From Domibacillus indicus (lineage in GTDB: Bacteria > Bacillota > Bacilli > Bacillales > Domibacillaceae), in assembly GCF_000970685.1 (NCBI RefSeq), contig NZ_LAJB01000019.1, positions 1-55,287 on the forward strand: a stretch of DNA of 55,287 nt, in the 5' to 3' direction. A model generated the notes under the pieces. It searched no databases, was not told the DNA's origin, and saw nothing but the letters and a program-made list of their open reading frames with translations. Of this stretch, positions 40,758-48,873 are shown piece by piece; the stretch's first letter is position 1, and every line of letters starts with the position of its first letter. Made by a program: the position numbers and the translations under genes.

Positions 40758-42008
40758 ATGACATATAGAGATTTAAACACACCGATCCGCACAATTATGA
40801 CACCGGGCCCGGCAGAGGTAGACCCGCGTGTGTTGCGGGCCATGGCCACGCCGGTCGTCGGCCAGTTTGACCCGGCGTTCACCGATATTATGAACGAAGT
40901 AATGGAGATGCTCCGCGCTTTGTTTCAAACAAAAAATAAATGGGCATTCCCGGTAGATGGCACCTCGCGGTCAGGCATTGAAGCGATGCTGGCCAGTGTA
41001 ATCCGTCCTGGAGACCGTGTGCTTGTGCCGGTTTATGGCCGCTTCGGACATTTGTTAATGGAGATTTGCGAACGGTACGGCGCGGAAGTAGAAGCTGTCT
41101 ACACAGAATGGGGAACCGTTTTTGAGCCGGCTGAAATTATTCGAAAAATAGAGGAAACAAAACCGAGCATTGTGGCGATGGTGCATGCGGAAACCTCAAC
41201 CGGATGCATGCAGACGCTGAAGAAAATCGGTCATGCATGCCGCGAGCGGGATATTCTCTTTATTGTAGATGCGGTCGCTTCTGTTGGCGGTACGGAGGTA
41301 AGAGTAGACGAATGGTGTATTGACGGTGTAATCGCCGGCACGCAAAAATGTTTGTCCGTTCCTTCCGGCATGGCACCGCTTACTTATAATGACAGGGTTG
41401 AAAAGCGCATTGCAAGCCGCAAAAAAACAGAAAGAGGCATTGCAACGGAAGAAGAATTAAAACAGCAAAGTGACATTTTTATCCGCAGCAATTACTTTGA
41501 CCTTGGCATGCTTCAGGATTACTGGGGTCCCCGCCGACTCAACCATCACACTGAAGCCACGTCAATGCTGTATGCTCTTCGTGAAGGCTTGAGAATTTTG
41601 CTTGAAGAAGGGCTTGAGGAACGGTTTGAACGCCATGCTTTCCATGAAAAAGCCCTGATAGCAGGAATTAAGGGAATGGGCCTCGAATTATTTGGACAAA
41701 AGGAGGCAAAGCTGCCGACTGTTACCTGCATAAAAGTTCCTGAAGGAGTTGAAGCGGATTCTGTCCGAAGCATGCTTTTGGAGGGGTTTGGCATTGAAAT
41801 TGCCAGCTCATTCGGTCCGCTCCACGGGAAAATCTGGCGGATTGGCACAATGGGCTACAGCTGTCGCCGGGAAAATGTACTGGCGGTGCTGGGTGCGCTT
41901 GAAGCTGTTTTAATCCGCCAGGGGGTGCCGGTAAACCGGGGTGAAGCAGTGCAGGCAGCACTTGACTGTTACATGAAGCCGGCAGTAAAAGCTCCGATCG
42001 AAGCATAA
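40758..42008 (+). CDS. pucG: (S)-ureidoglycine-glyoxylate aminotransferase
   Basis: A 416-aa class V PLP aminotransferase. DGTSRSGIEAMLASVIRPGD near the phosphate site, VHAETSTGCM, FIVDAVASVGG with the PLP-binding Asp, and GTQKCLSVPSG with the Schiff-base Lys. As in B. subtilis PucG it would transfer the amino group of ureidoglycine to glyoxylate, giving glycine and oxalurate. The ATG at 40758 follows AAGGAGGA; pucF ends 13 nt before. Confidence 0.93.
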   Translation: MTYRDLNTPIRTIMTPGPAEVDPRVLRAMATPVVGQFDPAFTDIMNEVMEMLRALFQTKNKWAFPVDGTSRSGIEAMLASVIRPGDRVLVPVYGRFGHLLMEICERYGAEVEAVYTEWGTVFEPAEIIRKIEETKPSIVAMVHAETSTGCMQTLKKIGHACRERDILFIVDAVASVGGTEVRVDEWCIDGVIAGTQKCLSVPSGMAPLTYNDRVEKRIASRKKTERGIATEEELKQQSDIFIRSNYFDLGMLQDYWGPRRLNHHTEATSMLYALREGLRILLEEGLEERFERHAFHEKALIAGIKGMGLELFGQKEAKLPTVTCIKVPEGVEADSVRSMLLEGFGIEIASSFGPLHGKIWRIGTMGYSCRRENVLAVLGALEAVLIRQGVPVNRGEAVQAALDCYMKPAVKAPIEA

Positions 42009-42025
42009 GGCAAAGGAGAGATGAG

Positions 42026-43636
42026 ATGAATACAGATGTGCATTATAATCCTTACAGGACAAAGCGGGAGCCGGTTTTTGCCCGCCGTGGTGTTGTAGCG
42101 ACGGCGCAGCCATTAGCGGCACAGGCCGGGCTTGATATGCTGAAAAAAGGCGGCAATGCGGTAGATGCCGCTATTGCCGCGGCGGCTTGCCTGACCGTCT
42201 TAGAGCCGACATCAAACAGCCTGGGAGGCGATGCCTTTGCGATTGTATCGCGCGAAGGGAAGCTGCACGGGCTCAATGCAAGCGGACCGGCTCCGCATTC
42301 TATTTCTATTGATGAGTTAAACAAAAGGGGACATAAAGAAATGCCCAAGCATGGCGTTGAACCAATCACAGTTCCCGGGGCTCCCTCTGCCTGGGCAGCT
42401 CTATCAAAAAAATTCGGACGGCTTCCGTTTGAGCAGCTGTTTGAGCCTGCCATTTACTACGCGGAGCATGGATACGCTGTTTCACCCGTTGTAGCTGCTC
42501 ACTGGCAGGAAGCCTGCAAGGAGTTTAAGAAAGCGCTGACAGAACCTGTCTTCGAAGAATGGTTTCGTGTTTTCGCGCCAGAGGGCTGTGCTCCGCTGGC
42601 AGGGGAGATATGGAGATCACCGGACCATGCAAAGACGCTGCGTGCCATTGCTCAAACAGGGGGCGAGGATTACTACCGGGGCGAAACAGCTGCAGCGGTG
42701 GCTGCCCACATTCAGTCATCGGGCGGCTTTCTGGCCGAAGAGGATTTAGCCCGGTACCAGCCCGAGTGGGTCGATCCTGTTTCTATAAGATACCGGGACT
42801 ATGAAGTATGGGAGCTGCCGCCGAACGGGCAGGGAATGATCGCGCTGATGGCGCTGAACATGCTGAATGGCCTTTCATTCTCAGCGAAAGAGGAACTGGA
42901 TTCATACCATAAACCGATTGAAGCGATGAAGCTGGCGTTTGCAGATGGCGAAAAGTACATAACAGACCGCTCACGGATGACAGCATCTGAAGCCGGTCTT
43001 TTAGCAGCGGAGTATGCTGAACAAAGACGAGCGCTGATCGGTCCCGAAGCATCCGAGCCTGCCCCGGGTGAACCGCCGTACTGTGGAACTGTTTATTTAG
43101 CGGCAGCAGACGAGGACGGGATGATGGTCTCCTTTATTCAAAGCAGCTATACCGATTTCGGCTCAGGGGTGGTGGTGCCGGGAACAGGGATCTGCCTGCA
43201 AAACCGCGGCCATAATTTTTCGCTGAATCCGGCTCATCAAAATGCGCTTGAAGGCGGCAAAAAAACCTATCATACTATTATTCCGGGCTTTTTAACGAAA
43301 AACGGCGTGCCGGTTGGCCCGTTTGGGGTAATGGGGGGCTTTATGCAGCCGCAGGGGCATGTGCAGGTGCTCATGAATATGATTGATTTTCAATTAAACC
43401 CACAAGCGGCGCTTGATGCGCCAAGGTGGCAATGGATAAAGAAAAAAGAGCTGCTGCTGGAGCCGGCATTCAGTGAGGAACGAGCCCAGCAGCTAAACCG
43501 GCTCGGACATAACGTTTCGTTCAGTTATAACGCTACGCCGTTCGGCCGGGGGCAAATCATCATCCGCAATGCCCAAACCGGTGTTTATTGTGCCGGTACA
43601 GAAACAAGAGCGGATGGAGCAATTGCATCCTGGTAA
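42026..43636 (+). CDS. Gamma-glutamyltransferase family protein (YwrD-like)
   Basis: A 536-aa Ntn-hydrolase of the GGT family. The large-subunit fold starts RRGVVATAQPLAAQAGLDML (20 residues), and GGNAVDAAIA follows. Self-cleavage and nucleophile are expected at Thr in CGTVYLAAADEDG. GVMGGFMQPQGHVQVLMNM lies near the end. No signal peptide, unlike secreted GGTs, so cytoplasmic as B. subtilis YwrD. It ends the pucF-pucG operon, which suggests action on an amide or ureide intermediate such as oxalurate/oxamate rather than glutathione; this is inference. Confidence 0.88.
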   Translation: MNTDVHYNPYRTKREPVFARRGVVATAQPLAAQAGLDMLKKGGNAVDAAIAAAACLTVLEPTSNSLGGDAFAIVSREGKLHGLNASGPAPHSISIDELNKRGHKEMPKHGVEPITVPGAPSAWAALSKKFGRLPFEQLFEPAIYYAEHGYAVSPVVAAHWQEACKEFKKALTEPVFEEWFRVFAPEGCAPLAGEIWRSPDHAKTLRAIAQTGGEDYYRGETAAAVAAHIQSSGGFLAEEDLARYQPEWVDPVSIRYRDYEVWELPPNGQGMIALMALNMLNGLSFSAKEELDSYHKPIEAMKLAFADGEKYITDRSRMTASEAGLLAAEYAEQRRALIGPEASEPAPGEPPYCGTVYLAAADEDGMMVSFIQSSYTDFGSGVVVPGTGICLQNRGHNFSLNPAHQNALEGGKKTYHTIIPGFLTKNGVPVGPFGVMGGFMQPQGHVQVLMNMIDFQLNPQAALDAPRWQWIKKKELLLEPAFSEERAQQLNRLGHNVSFSYNATPFGRGQIIIRNAQTGVYCAGTETRADGAIASW

Positions 43637-43645
43637 AGAAACAGC

Positions 43646-43697
43646 AAAAAGGGTTTTGCCAAAGGAACTTATTTCTTTGGCAAAACCCTTTTTTTTG
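43646..43697 (+). terminator. Terminator of the pucFG operon
   Basis: A 19-bp stem AAAAAGGGTTTTGCCAAAG / CTTTGGCAAAACCCTTTTT followed by more T. Confidence 0.95.
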
Positions 43698-43947
43698 TTA
43701 ACAGGATAAGTGTGGGATAGCTGCAACTTCCGTAAAGTCCCCTCAAGGCTGCTTTCGCTGAATCAGCTATTACAATTTCTCCTGAAAGATCATTAAATAC
43801 CATTGCAAAGCTAAACGGCACTTTGACTTTTTAAAAAATCAGATAATAAATTTTATGGATAAAATGAACGAAATGTTGACAACGGATTAAAAATATCGAA
43901 TTAATGAAAAAGAAGATTGGCGCACAAGGCCGGAAAGAGGGAATCAG
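43698..43947 (+). other. Intergenic region before the two-component system
   Basis: AT-rich, no gene. Candidate promoter TTGACA (43876-43881) with ATTAAT 18 nt later; an upstream alternative is TTGACT near 43825 with TAATAA. No known operator recognised. Confidence 0.45.
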
Positions 43948-45531
43948 ATGACAGCTTTTTTTAAACAGCCAAAACTTCTCACTCAAATGATCTTTCTTAT
44001 TTCAGCTGTTGTCTGCTTAACAGTTCTTTTTGTAAGCGCTATCTCTATGGCGGTAATCGATGAGCTGACAGAAGAAGCACTGGGAAGCCAGGCAATGACA
44101 GTAGCAAAGATGGCAGCTCAAAAGAACAAAATTATTGAAGCTTTTAATAAGGCAGAACCATCTATACAGATTCAGCCGATTGCTGAAGAAATAAGAAAAG
44201 CAACTGGTGCGGGGTACGTGGTAATCGGAAACAAGGAAAATATCCGTTATTCCCATCATCTTGAAGAAAACATTGGCAAAAAAATGGGGACAAGCAGCAG
44301 CCTGACAATTAAAGAAGGAAAATCGGTTATTTATAAAGGAACCGGTATATCGGGTTCAGCAATTAAAGCGAAAACACCGATCTTTGATAAAAAGGGAGAA
44401 GTGATCGGGGTTGCATCGGTTGGTTTTTTAACGGCTGAAGCGGAAAAAAGAATGGACGAATACCAATTTAAACTTCTTATTTTAGCGCTGTTTATCAGCC
44501 TGCTTGGCGTAACCGGCGCCACTGTTATTGCCAGGCGCGTGAAAAAGTTAATATTTGATCTTGAGCCGGAAGAAATTTCATTTTTATTTAAAGAAAAAGA
44601 AGCGACGCTTGAATCTATACGTGATGCAACAATCGCTGTAAACAGGAACCATAAAATAACGTCGATAAACAAAAGAGCAAGAAAATTGCTGGAAAATCAA
44701 ATTGAGCCGGATGGAAAAATAACGAATAAACGGTTAGTCGATATGGCGGCTTCTGTTATAAAGCAAGGAAAAAGTATTATTCACCAGCAAATACTGTTTG
44801 ATCACCAGCTCTATGTAGTAGATAGCTCTCCTATTTGGCAAAATGCCAAAACAGACGGTGCTGTCTTAACAATCCGCCCTGTTTCAGAGATCGAAAAGTT
44901 AGAGAAGGAGGTATCAGCCGTTAAAAGTATTACAGACAATATCCGGGCTCAAAATCATGAATATTTAAATAAGTTAAATACAATCTATGGGTTAATGGAA
45001 TTGGAGCAGTACGATGAAGCAAGGGCTTTTATAGCGGGTGAAGTAAAAGAACGTCAGGATATAGTCGTTTTTTTAACTTCATCAGTGAAAGATCCTTATA
45101 TTGCTGCTTGTCTTCTCGGCAAAATACATCGCTCAAAAGAAATGAAAGTGAAGCTTGTTATTGATGAAAACAGCAATCTTTCGTTTGTGCCTCCTTCGCT
45201 GGATACAAAACTATTTGTAACGGTATTGGGCAATGTCATTGATAATGCAATGGAGGCGGCAAGCCGGTTTATGGGTGAAGAAGCTTTTGTAAACGTTTCA
45301 TTCACGGATTTTGGGGACGATATTGTTTTTGATATTGAAGATAATGGTCCCGGTATTCCGCCAGAGCAGCAGGAGGACATTTTTTTAGAAGGATTTACAA
45401 CAAAAAAGGGAGAGAATCACGGAATAGGCCTGGCAATTGTTCAACATACACTGCAGAAACTAAAAGGGGATATTTATATTTCTGAAGGAGGCAGCAGTGG
45501 TGCTCAATTCACCATTACCATTCCAAAATGA
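43948..45531 (+). CDS. Sensor histidine kinase, CitS/DcuS type
   Basis: A 527-aa membrane kinase for extracellular carboxylates. TM1 (~13-35), periplasmic-type PASTA-less PAS sensor (~40-170, ATGAGYVVIGNKENIRYSHH), TM2 (~175-195), cytoplasmic PAS, phospho-acceptor His in RAQNHEYLNKLNTIYGL, and ATPase with NVIDNAMEAA (N box), DNGPGIP (G1) and GIGLAIV (G2). Followed at 45554 by its response regulator. The tricarboxylate transporter genes nearby are the likely targets. Confidence 0.9.
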   Translation: MTAFFKQPKLLTQMIFLISAVVCLTVLFVSAISMAVIDELTEEALGSQAMTVAKMAAQKNKIIEAFNKAEPSIQIQPIAEEIRKATGAGYVVIGNKENIRYSHHLEENIGKKMGTSSSLTIKEGKSVIYKGTGISGSAIKAKTPIFDKKGEVIGVASVGFLTAEAEKRMDEYQFKLLILALFISLLGVTGATVIARRVKKLIFDLEPEEISFLFKEKEATLESIRDATIAVNRNHKITSINKRARKLLENQIEPDGKITNKRLVDMAASVIKQGKSIIHQQILFDHQLYVVDSSPIWQNAKTDGAVLTIRPVSEIEKLEKEVSAVKSITDNIRAQNHEYLNKLNTIYGLMELEQYDEARAFIAGEVKERQDIVVFLTSSVKDPYIAACLLGKIHRSKEMKVKLVIDENSNLSFVPPSLDTKLFVTVLGNVIDNAMEAASRFMGEEAFVNVSFTDFGDDIVFDIEDNGPGIPPEQQEDIFLEGFTTKKGENHGIGLAIVQHTLQKLKGDIYISEGGSSGAQFTITIPK

Positions 45532-45553
45532 TAAAGCTAAAAGGGGATTAAAT

Positions 45554-46249
45554 ATGCTGACAATAAATGTGATGATCATTGAAGATGATGAGACAACGGT
45601 GAATATTTATCAAAAATTTATTCAAAAAGTTCCCGGCTTTCAAATTATCGCTTCTGCAAGCACGGCAAAGCAGGCATTGGACTTATTAAATGTTTTTACC
45701 CCGGATCTTATTTTGCTCGATGTATTTCTGCCAGATATGAAAGGGACCGATTTGCTCTGGGAAATCCGCAAAGAAATAAGAAGTGTGGATGTAATTATGA
45801 TCACGGCAGCAAATGATGTGCATACTGTCAGCGAATCTATTAGAGGAGGCGCTTTTAGCTACATGATGAAGCCGATTATGATTAATCAGTTTCTCTCTAC
45901 ATTGGAACAATACAAAGAAACAAAAAATAAACTGTCTCATTCCGCTGTCATGGAACAAGGAGATGTGAACCGTTTTTTTGGAATGAACGGCTCCGGTCTC
46001 TCTCTAAATGCGTTAAATCAAGTGAGTGAGCTGCCTAAAGGAATCGACAAGCATACTTTAAAAAAGGTCCGTACCCACATGAAGCAAATGACCGGCAGCA
46101 TCAATGCGGAAGAAACGGCGAAAGCCATCGGAGCAAGCCATTCGACGGTTCGTCGTTATTTAGAATATCTTGTTTCAAAGGAAGAGGTGGAGGTCGATAT
46201 TTTATATGGAACGATTGGGCGCCCCGAAAGAAGGTACCGAAAAAAATAA
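45554..46249 (+). CDS. Response regulator, CitT/DcuR type
   Basis: A 231-aa regulator. Receiver domain with acidic pair IIEDDE, phospho-acceptor Asp in LLDVFLPDM, Thr in MITAAND and Lys in MMKPI. The C-terminal winged-helix-like domain has INAEETAKAIGASHSTVRRY (20 residues). The ATG at 45554 follows AAAAGGGG 22 nt after the kinase stop. Likely activates tctC and/or tctBA in response to citrate-like compounds. Confidence 0.9.
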   Translation: MLTINVMIIEDDETTVNIYQKFIQKVPGFQIIASASTAKQALDLLNVFTPDLILLDVFLPDMKGTDLLWEIRKEIRSVDVIMITAANDVHTVSESIRGGAFSYMMKPIMINQFLSTLEQYKETKNKLSHSAVMEQGDVNRFFGMNGSGLSLNALNQVSELPKGIDKHTLKKVRTHMKQMTGSINAEETAKAIGASHSTVRRYLEYLVSKEEVEVDILYGTIGRPERRYRKK

Positions 46250-46290
46250 AGGGAGGACCTCAAGTACAGAAGGCCCTCCTTTTATTTTAT
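46247..46290. terminator. Terminator between convergent genes
   Basis: GGAGG-A-CCT / AGG-C-CCTCC stem with T-run on the + strand. Separates the response regulator from the methyltransferase gene. Confidence 0.75.
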
Positions 46291-47075
46291 CTTTCTTTTT
46301 TCTCAGCCATTACCATCCACTCATCGAGTTCGAATGAATGAATGCTGCCATTATGGATTTGGATAGAGAAGTGGCTGGCCGCTGCCTGGTCAGCGGAATG
46401 AAGATGAGCATCCACCTTCTGAATCTGCTCGGCAGAAGAAGCTGTCCGGCGCACCCATTCCGGGTAGCCAAGTATTTTTCTGCGTACTTGCTCATTCACA
46501 ATGTTTAAATTTGATTTATTCAGCCATTCTTTCCACTCTGACACAGCGTAGCTGCGGACGTGGCTTGGGTCACGCAATGATTCAAGCTGATTTACAAAGG
46601 TGTCTAGCAATTTGTCTTCCGGCGAGATATTGTCAATCAAAATAAACCGGCCGCCGGGTTTTAACACACGAGCCGCTTCTTTTACGAATAAATCCGGGTT
46701 TGGAAAATGGTGGGCGGCGATTCGGCATGTAACCGCATCAAATGTATCAGATAAAAACGGCAGAGCTTCAGCATCTGCTGCCATATAAAAAACATTATCA
46801 GCATATTGATCCAAATGCTTTCTCGCTGCTTCAAGCATTTCTACTGTTAAATCTGTAGCGTAAATCCGGGCTGTATAAGGGGCCAGTGCTTTCGCTGCAT
46901 GGCCGCCTCCTGTTGCGATATCTAATACGACAGAATCGGGTGCAAGCTGCAGCCATTCCTGGAGCAGAGACAAATCTGTCCCGGTAGAATGGGTGCTGCT
47001 GGTCACATACTGCTCCGCCGATTGCCCGAATTGCTTTTTAACCTTTTGTTTTGCTGCTTCTGCGGATTCTTTCAA
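46287..47075 (-). CDS. SAM-dependent methyltransferase (YcgJ/UbiE-like)
   Basis: A 262-aa class I methyltransferase. Motif I VVLDIATGGGHAAKALAP, ATDLTVEMLEAARKH, MAADAEALPF, VTCRIAAHHFPNP and RVLKPGGRFILIDN. Resembles B. subtilis YcgJ; substrate unknown. It lies between the two-component system and tctC, 31 nt after tctC on the same strand, so it may be transcribed with tctC. Confidence 0.85.
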   Translation of the reverse strand: MKESAEAAKQKVKKQFGQSAEQYVTSSTHSTGTDLSLLQEWLQLAPDSVVLDIATGGGHAAKALAPYTARIYATDLTVEMLEAARKHLDQYADNVFYMAADAEALPFLSDTFDAVTCRIAAHHFPNPDLFVKEAARVLKPGGRFILIDNISPEDKLLDTFVNQLESLRDPSHVRSYAVSEWKEWLNKSNLNIVNEQVRRKILGYPEWVRRTASSAEQIQKVDAHLHSADQAAASHFSIQIHNGSIHSFELDEWMVMAEKKER

Positions 47076-47105
47076 GTTTAATTCTCCTTTTTTAACAGAA
47101 TAAAT

Positions 47106-48146
47106 TTATTTCTGCATGTTGAGAGATTCCAGAATTTCCTGTACTAATACTTCCTGCTCTTCTAGGAAAGCTGTAAATTCTTCAGAATTTTTATAGCCAT
47201 CTTCCCATCCATTTGTTTGAAGAACTTCCTGCCATTCAGGAGTTTTGACCATTTCTGCAAGTGTTTTATTCCAATAATCCACTGCATAATCAGGCATTTC
47301 CTTTGGGCCGAACAAGCCGCGCCAAATCGTGAACTCTGCATCAATTCCTGATTCCTTATAAGTTGGAATATCTTCATATGTGCCTTTTAGTCTCTCAGGA
47401 GAAGATACGCCGAGAACACGAATTTTTCCTGCTTTTAAATATTCGCCAGTGCCGGAAATATCCGTTGCGAGTACATCAGCGTTGCCGCCAATAAGAGCTG
47501 TCATCGCTTCGCCGCCGCCATCGTAAGATAAGTATTTAATCTTAGCCGCATCAACGCCCGCTTTTACTGCCGGAAGCATGGCGACTAAATGATCCTGCGA
47601 GCCTGGCGCTGAGCCGCCTGCCAGCGTTAAACTTTCAGGGTTTGCTTTTAAGTCTTTAAATAGGGATTCTAAATCTTTGTACTTTGAATCCGCCGGTACA
47701 ACGATTGCGCCATAATCTTTCGTTAATTGAGCGATCGGTGTTACGTCTTTATAGGAATGCGGGCTGTTTCCTTCTTTTTTCAAATTATTAATAAGAAGCG
47801 GCACGGAAGGAAGGAAGAGACGATACGGATCTTCAGGGTCCTGGCTTATAAAGTCTGCAAGACCGACCGCTTGTCCGCCGCCTGGCTTGTTTTCAACTGT
47901 CATGGTTTGTTCTGTTAAGCCCGTATCGCTTAATACCTTCGTTAGTGCCCGGGCGGTTGTATCAAGACCTCCGCCTGCTCCTGATGGTGCATTAATCACA
48001 ATCGGCTTTTCAGGATAAGCAGCATTTTCTTCGCTGCTCCCTCCGGTTGAAGAAGATGTTGACTGGCCGCATGCCGCCAAACTCAGTGCTAGTGCGCCAG
48101 CCGTGAGGAAGCTGCCCCACTTTCTTACATTTAATGATGTTTTCAT
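47106..48146 (-). CDS. tctC: Tripartite tricarboxylate transporter, binding lipoprotein TctC
   Basis: A 346-aa secreted lipoprotein. Signal peptide to lipobox LAAC with Cys26, then the Bug/TctC domain: YPEKPIVINAPSGAGGGLDT (20 residues), ALTKVL, then LAGGSAPGSQDHLVAML and ATDISGTGEYLKAGKIRVLG. Binds citrate or a related carboxylate for TctAB. The ATG at 48146 follows AAAGGGG. Divergent from tctB, with cre boxes upstream of both. Confidence 0.93.
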   Translation of the reverse strand: MKTSLNVRKWGSFLTAGALALSLAACGQSTSSSTGGSSEENAAYPEKPIVINAPSGAGGGLDTTARALTKVLSDTGLTEQTMTVENKPGGGQAVGLADFISQDPEDPYRLFLPSVPLLINNLKKEGNSPHSYKDVTPIAQLTKDYGAIVVPADSKYKDLESLFKDLKANPESLTLAGGSAPGSQDHLVAMLPAVKAGVDAAKIKYLSYDGGGEAMTALIGGNADVLATDISGTGEYLKAGKIRVLGVSSPERLKGTYEDIPTYKESGIDAEFTIWRGLFGPKEMPDYAVDYWNKTLAEMVKTPEWQEVLQTNGWEDGYKNSEEFTAFLEEQEVLVQEILESLNMQK

Positions 48147-48169
48147 CTTACTGCCCCTTTCGGAAAAAA

Positions 48170-48183
48170 TGTTAACGCTTTCA
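48170..48183 (-). promoter_or_regulatory. cre box at tctC
   Basis: TGTTAACGCTTTCA matches the CcpA consensus at 13 of 14 positions, 24 nt upstream of the tctC start codon. Confidence 0.75.
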
Positions 48184-48362
48184 TAACGGGATCTTACCAT
48201 CGTGGCTATGCTGAGAACAGTTTATTTGCATTCATCTTATAAAGATTATTAAAAAACATTAGTTTCATATTTTTCATGATCAATTGTATTCCTGTAAAAA
48301 ATATGAACGTTATTGAAGTTATGTGAAAAAACTTCTATCCTTTTGCATTTGCTGTTAATTTA

Positions 48363-48376
48363 AGAAAGCGGTTACA
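48363..48376 (-). promoter_or_regulatory. cre box at tctBA
   Basis: AGAAAGCGGTTACA (reverse complement TGTAACCGCTTTCT) matches at 13 of 14 positions, about 33 nt before the tctB start. Confidence 0.7.
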
Positions 48377-48408
48377 TTAAAAATTTTTATTAAAGCGGGG
48401 TGGGGAAA

Positions 48409-48855
48409 ATGAACAAAACGTTTGATCGTTATGCAAGCATAATTTTTTTGGTTATTGGCATTTTTTTCGTTGTAGAAAGCCGGAAAATTGGAGCCAGTTC
48501 CTATGGAAGCAATGTGGGGCCGGATATTTTCCCGATTGGGCTAGGAGTGCTGCTCATCTTATTAAGTATCAAGCTATTTATTGAAACAATAAAAATGAAG
48601 AGCGAAACTGGAAAGGGTGCGAAGCCTGATTACAAGCGGTTTTTGATTATTTTTGCAGCGGCTGTTCTCTATGTAGCATTGCTTGAGCCGCTTGGCTACG
48701 TGATCACCACCTTTCTCTTTTTAGTTATCGGCTTTCAGGTTTTGGAAAAAGGCGGCTGGGTAAAAACGATTTTAATTGCATTCGCGTTTTCATTCGGTAT
48801 TTATTATGTATTCGTCAATGTCTTGCAGGGATCGCTCCCTGGTTTTCCGATTTAA
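48409..48855 (+). CDS. tctB: Tripartite tricarboxylate transporter, small membrane subunit TctB
   Basis: A 148-aa protein with four TM helices (first ~10-28 FLVIGIFFVVESRKIG, last ~120-140), typical of TctB. The ATG at 48409 is chosen; an in-frame GTG at 48400 lies within the GGGGTGGGG ribosome binding site. Ends 18 nt before tctA. Confidence 0.9.
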   Translation: MNKTFDRYASIIFLVIGIFFVVESRKIGASSYGSNVGPDIFPIGLGVLLILLSIKLFIETIKMKSETGKGAKPDYKRFLIIFAAAVLYVALLEPLGYVITTFLFLVIGFQVLEKGGWVKTILIAFAFSFGIYYVFVNVLQGSLPGFPI

Positions 48856-48873
48856 TTTAAGGAGGTGCTCCGT

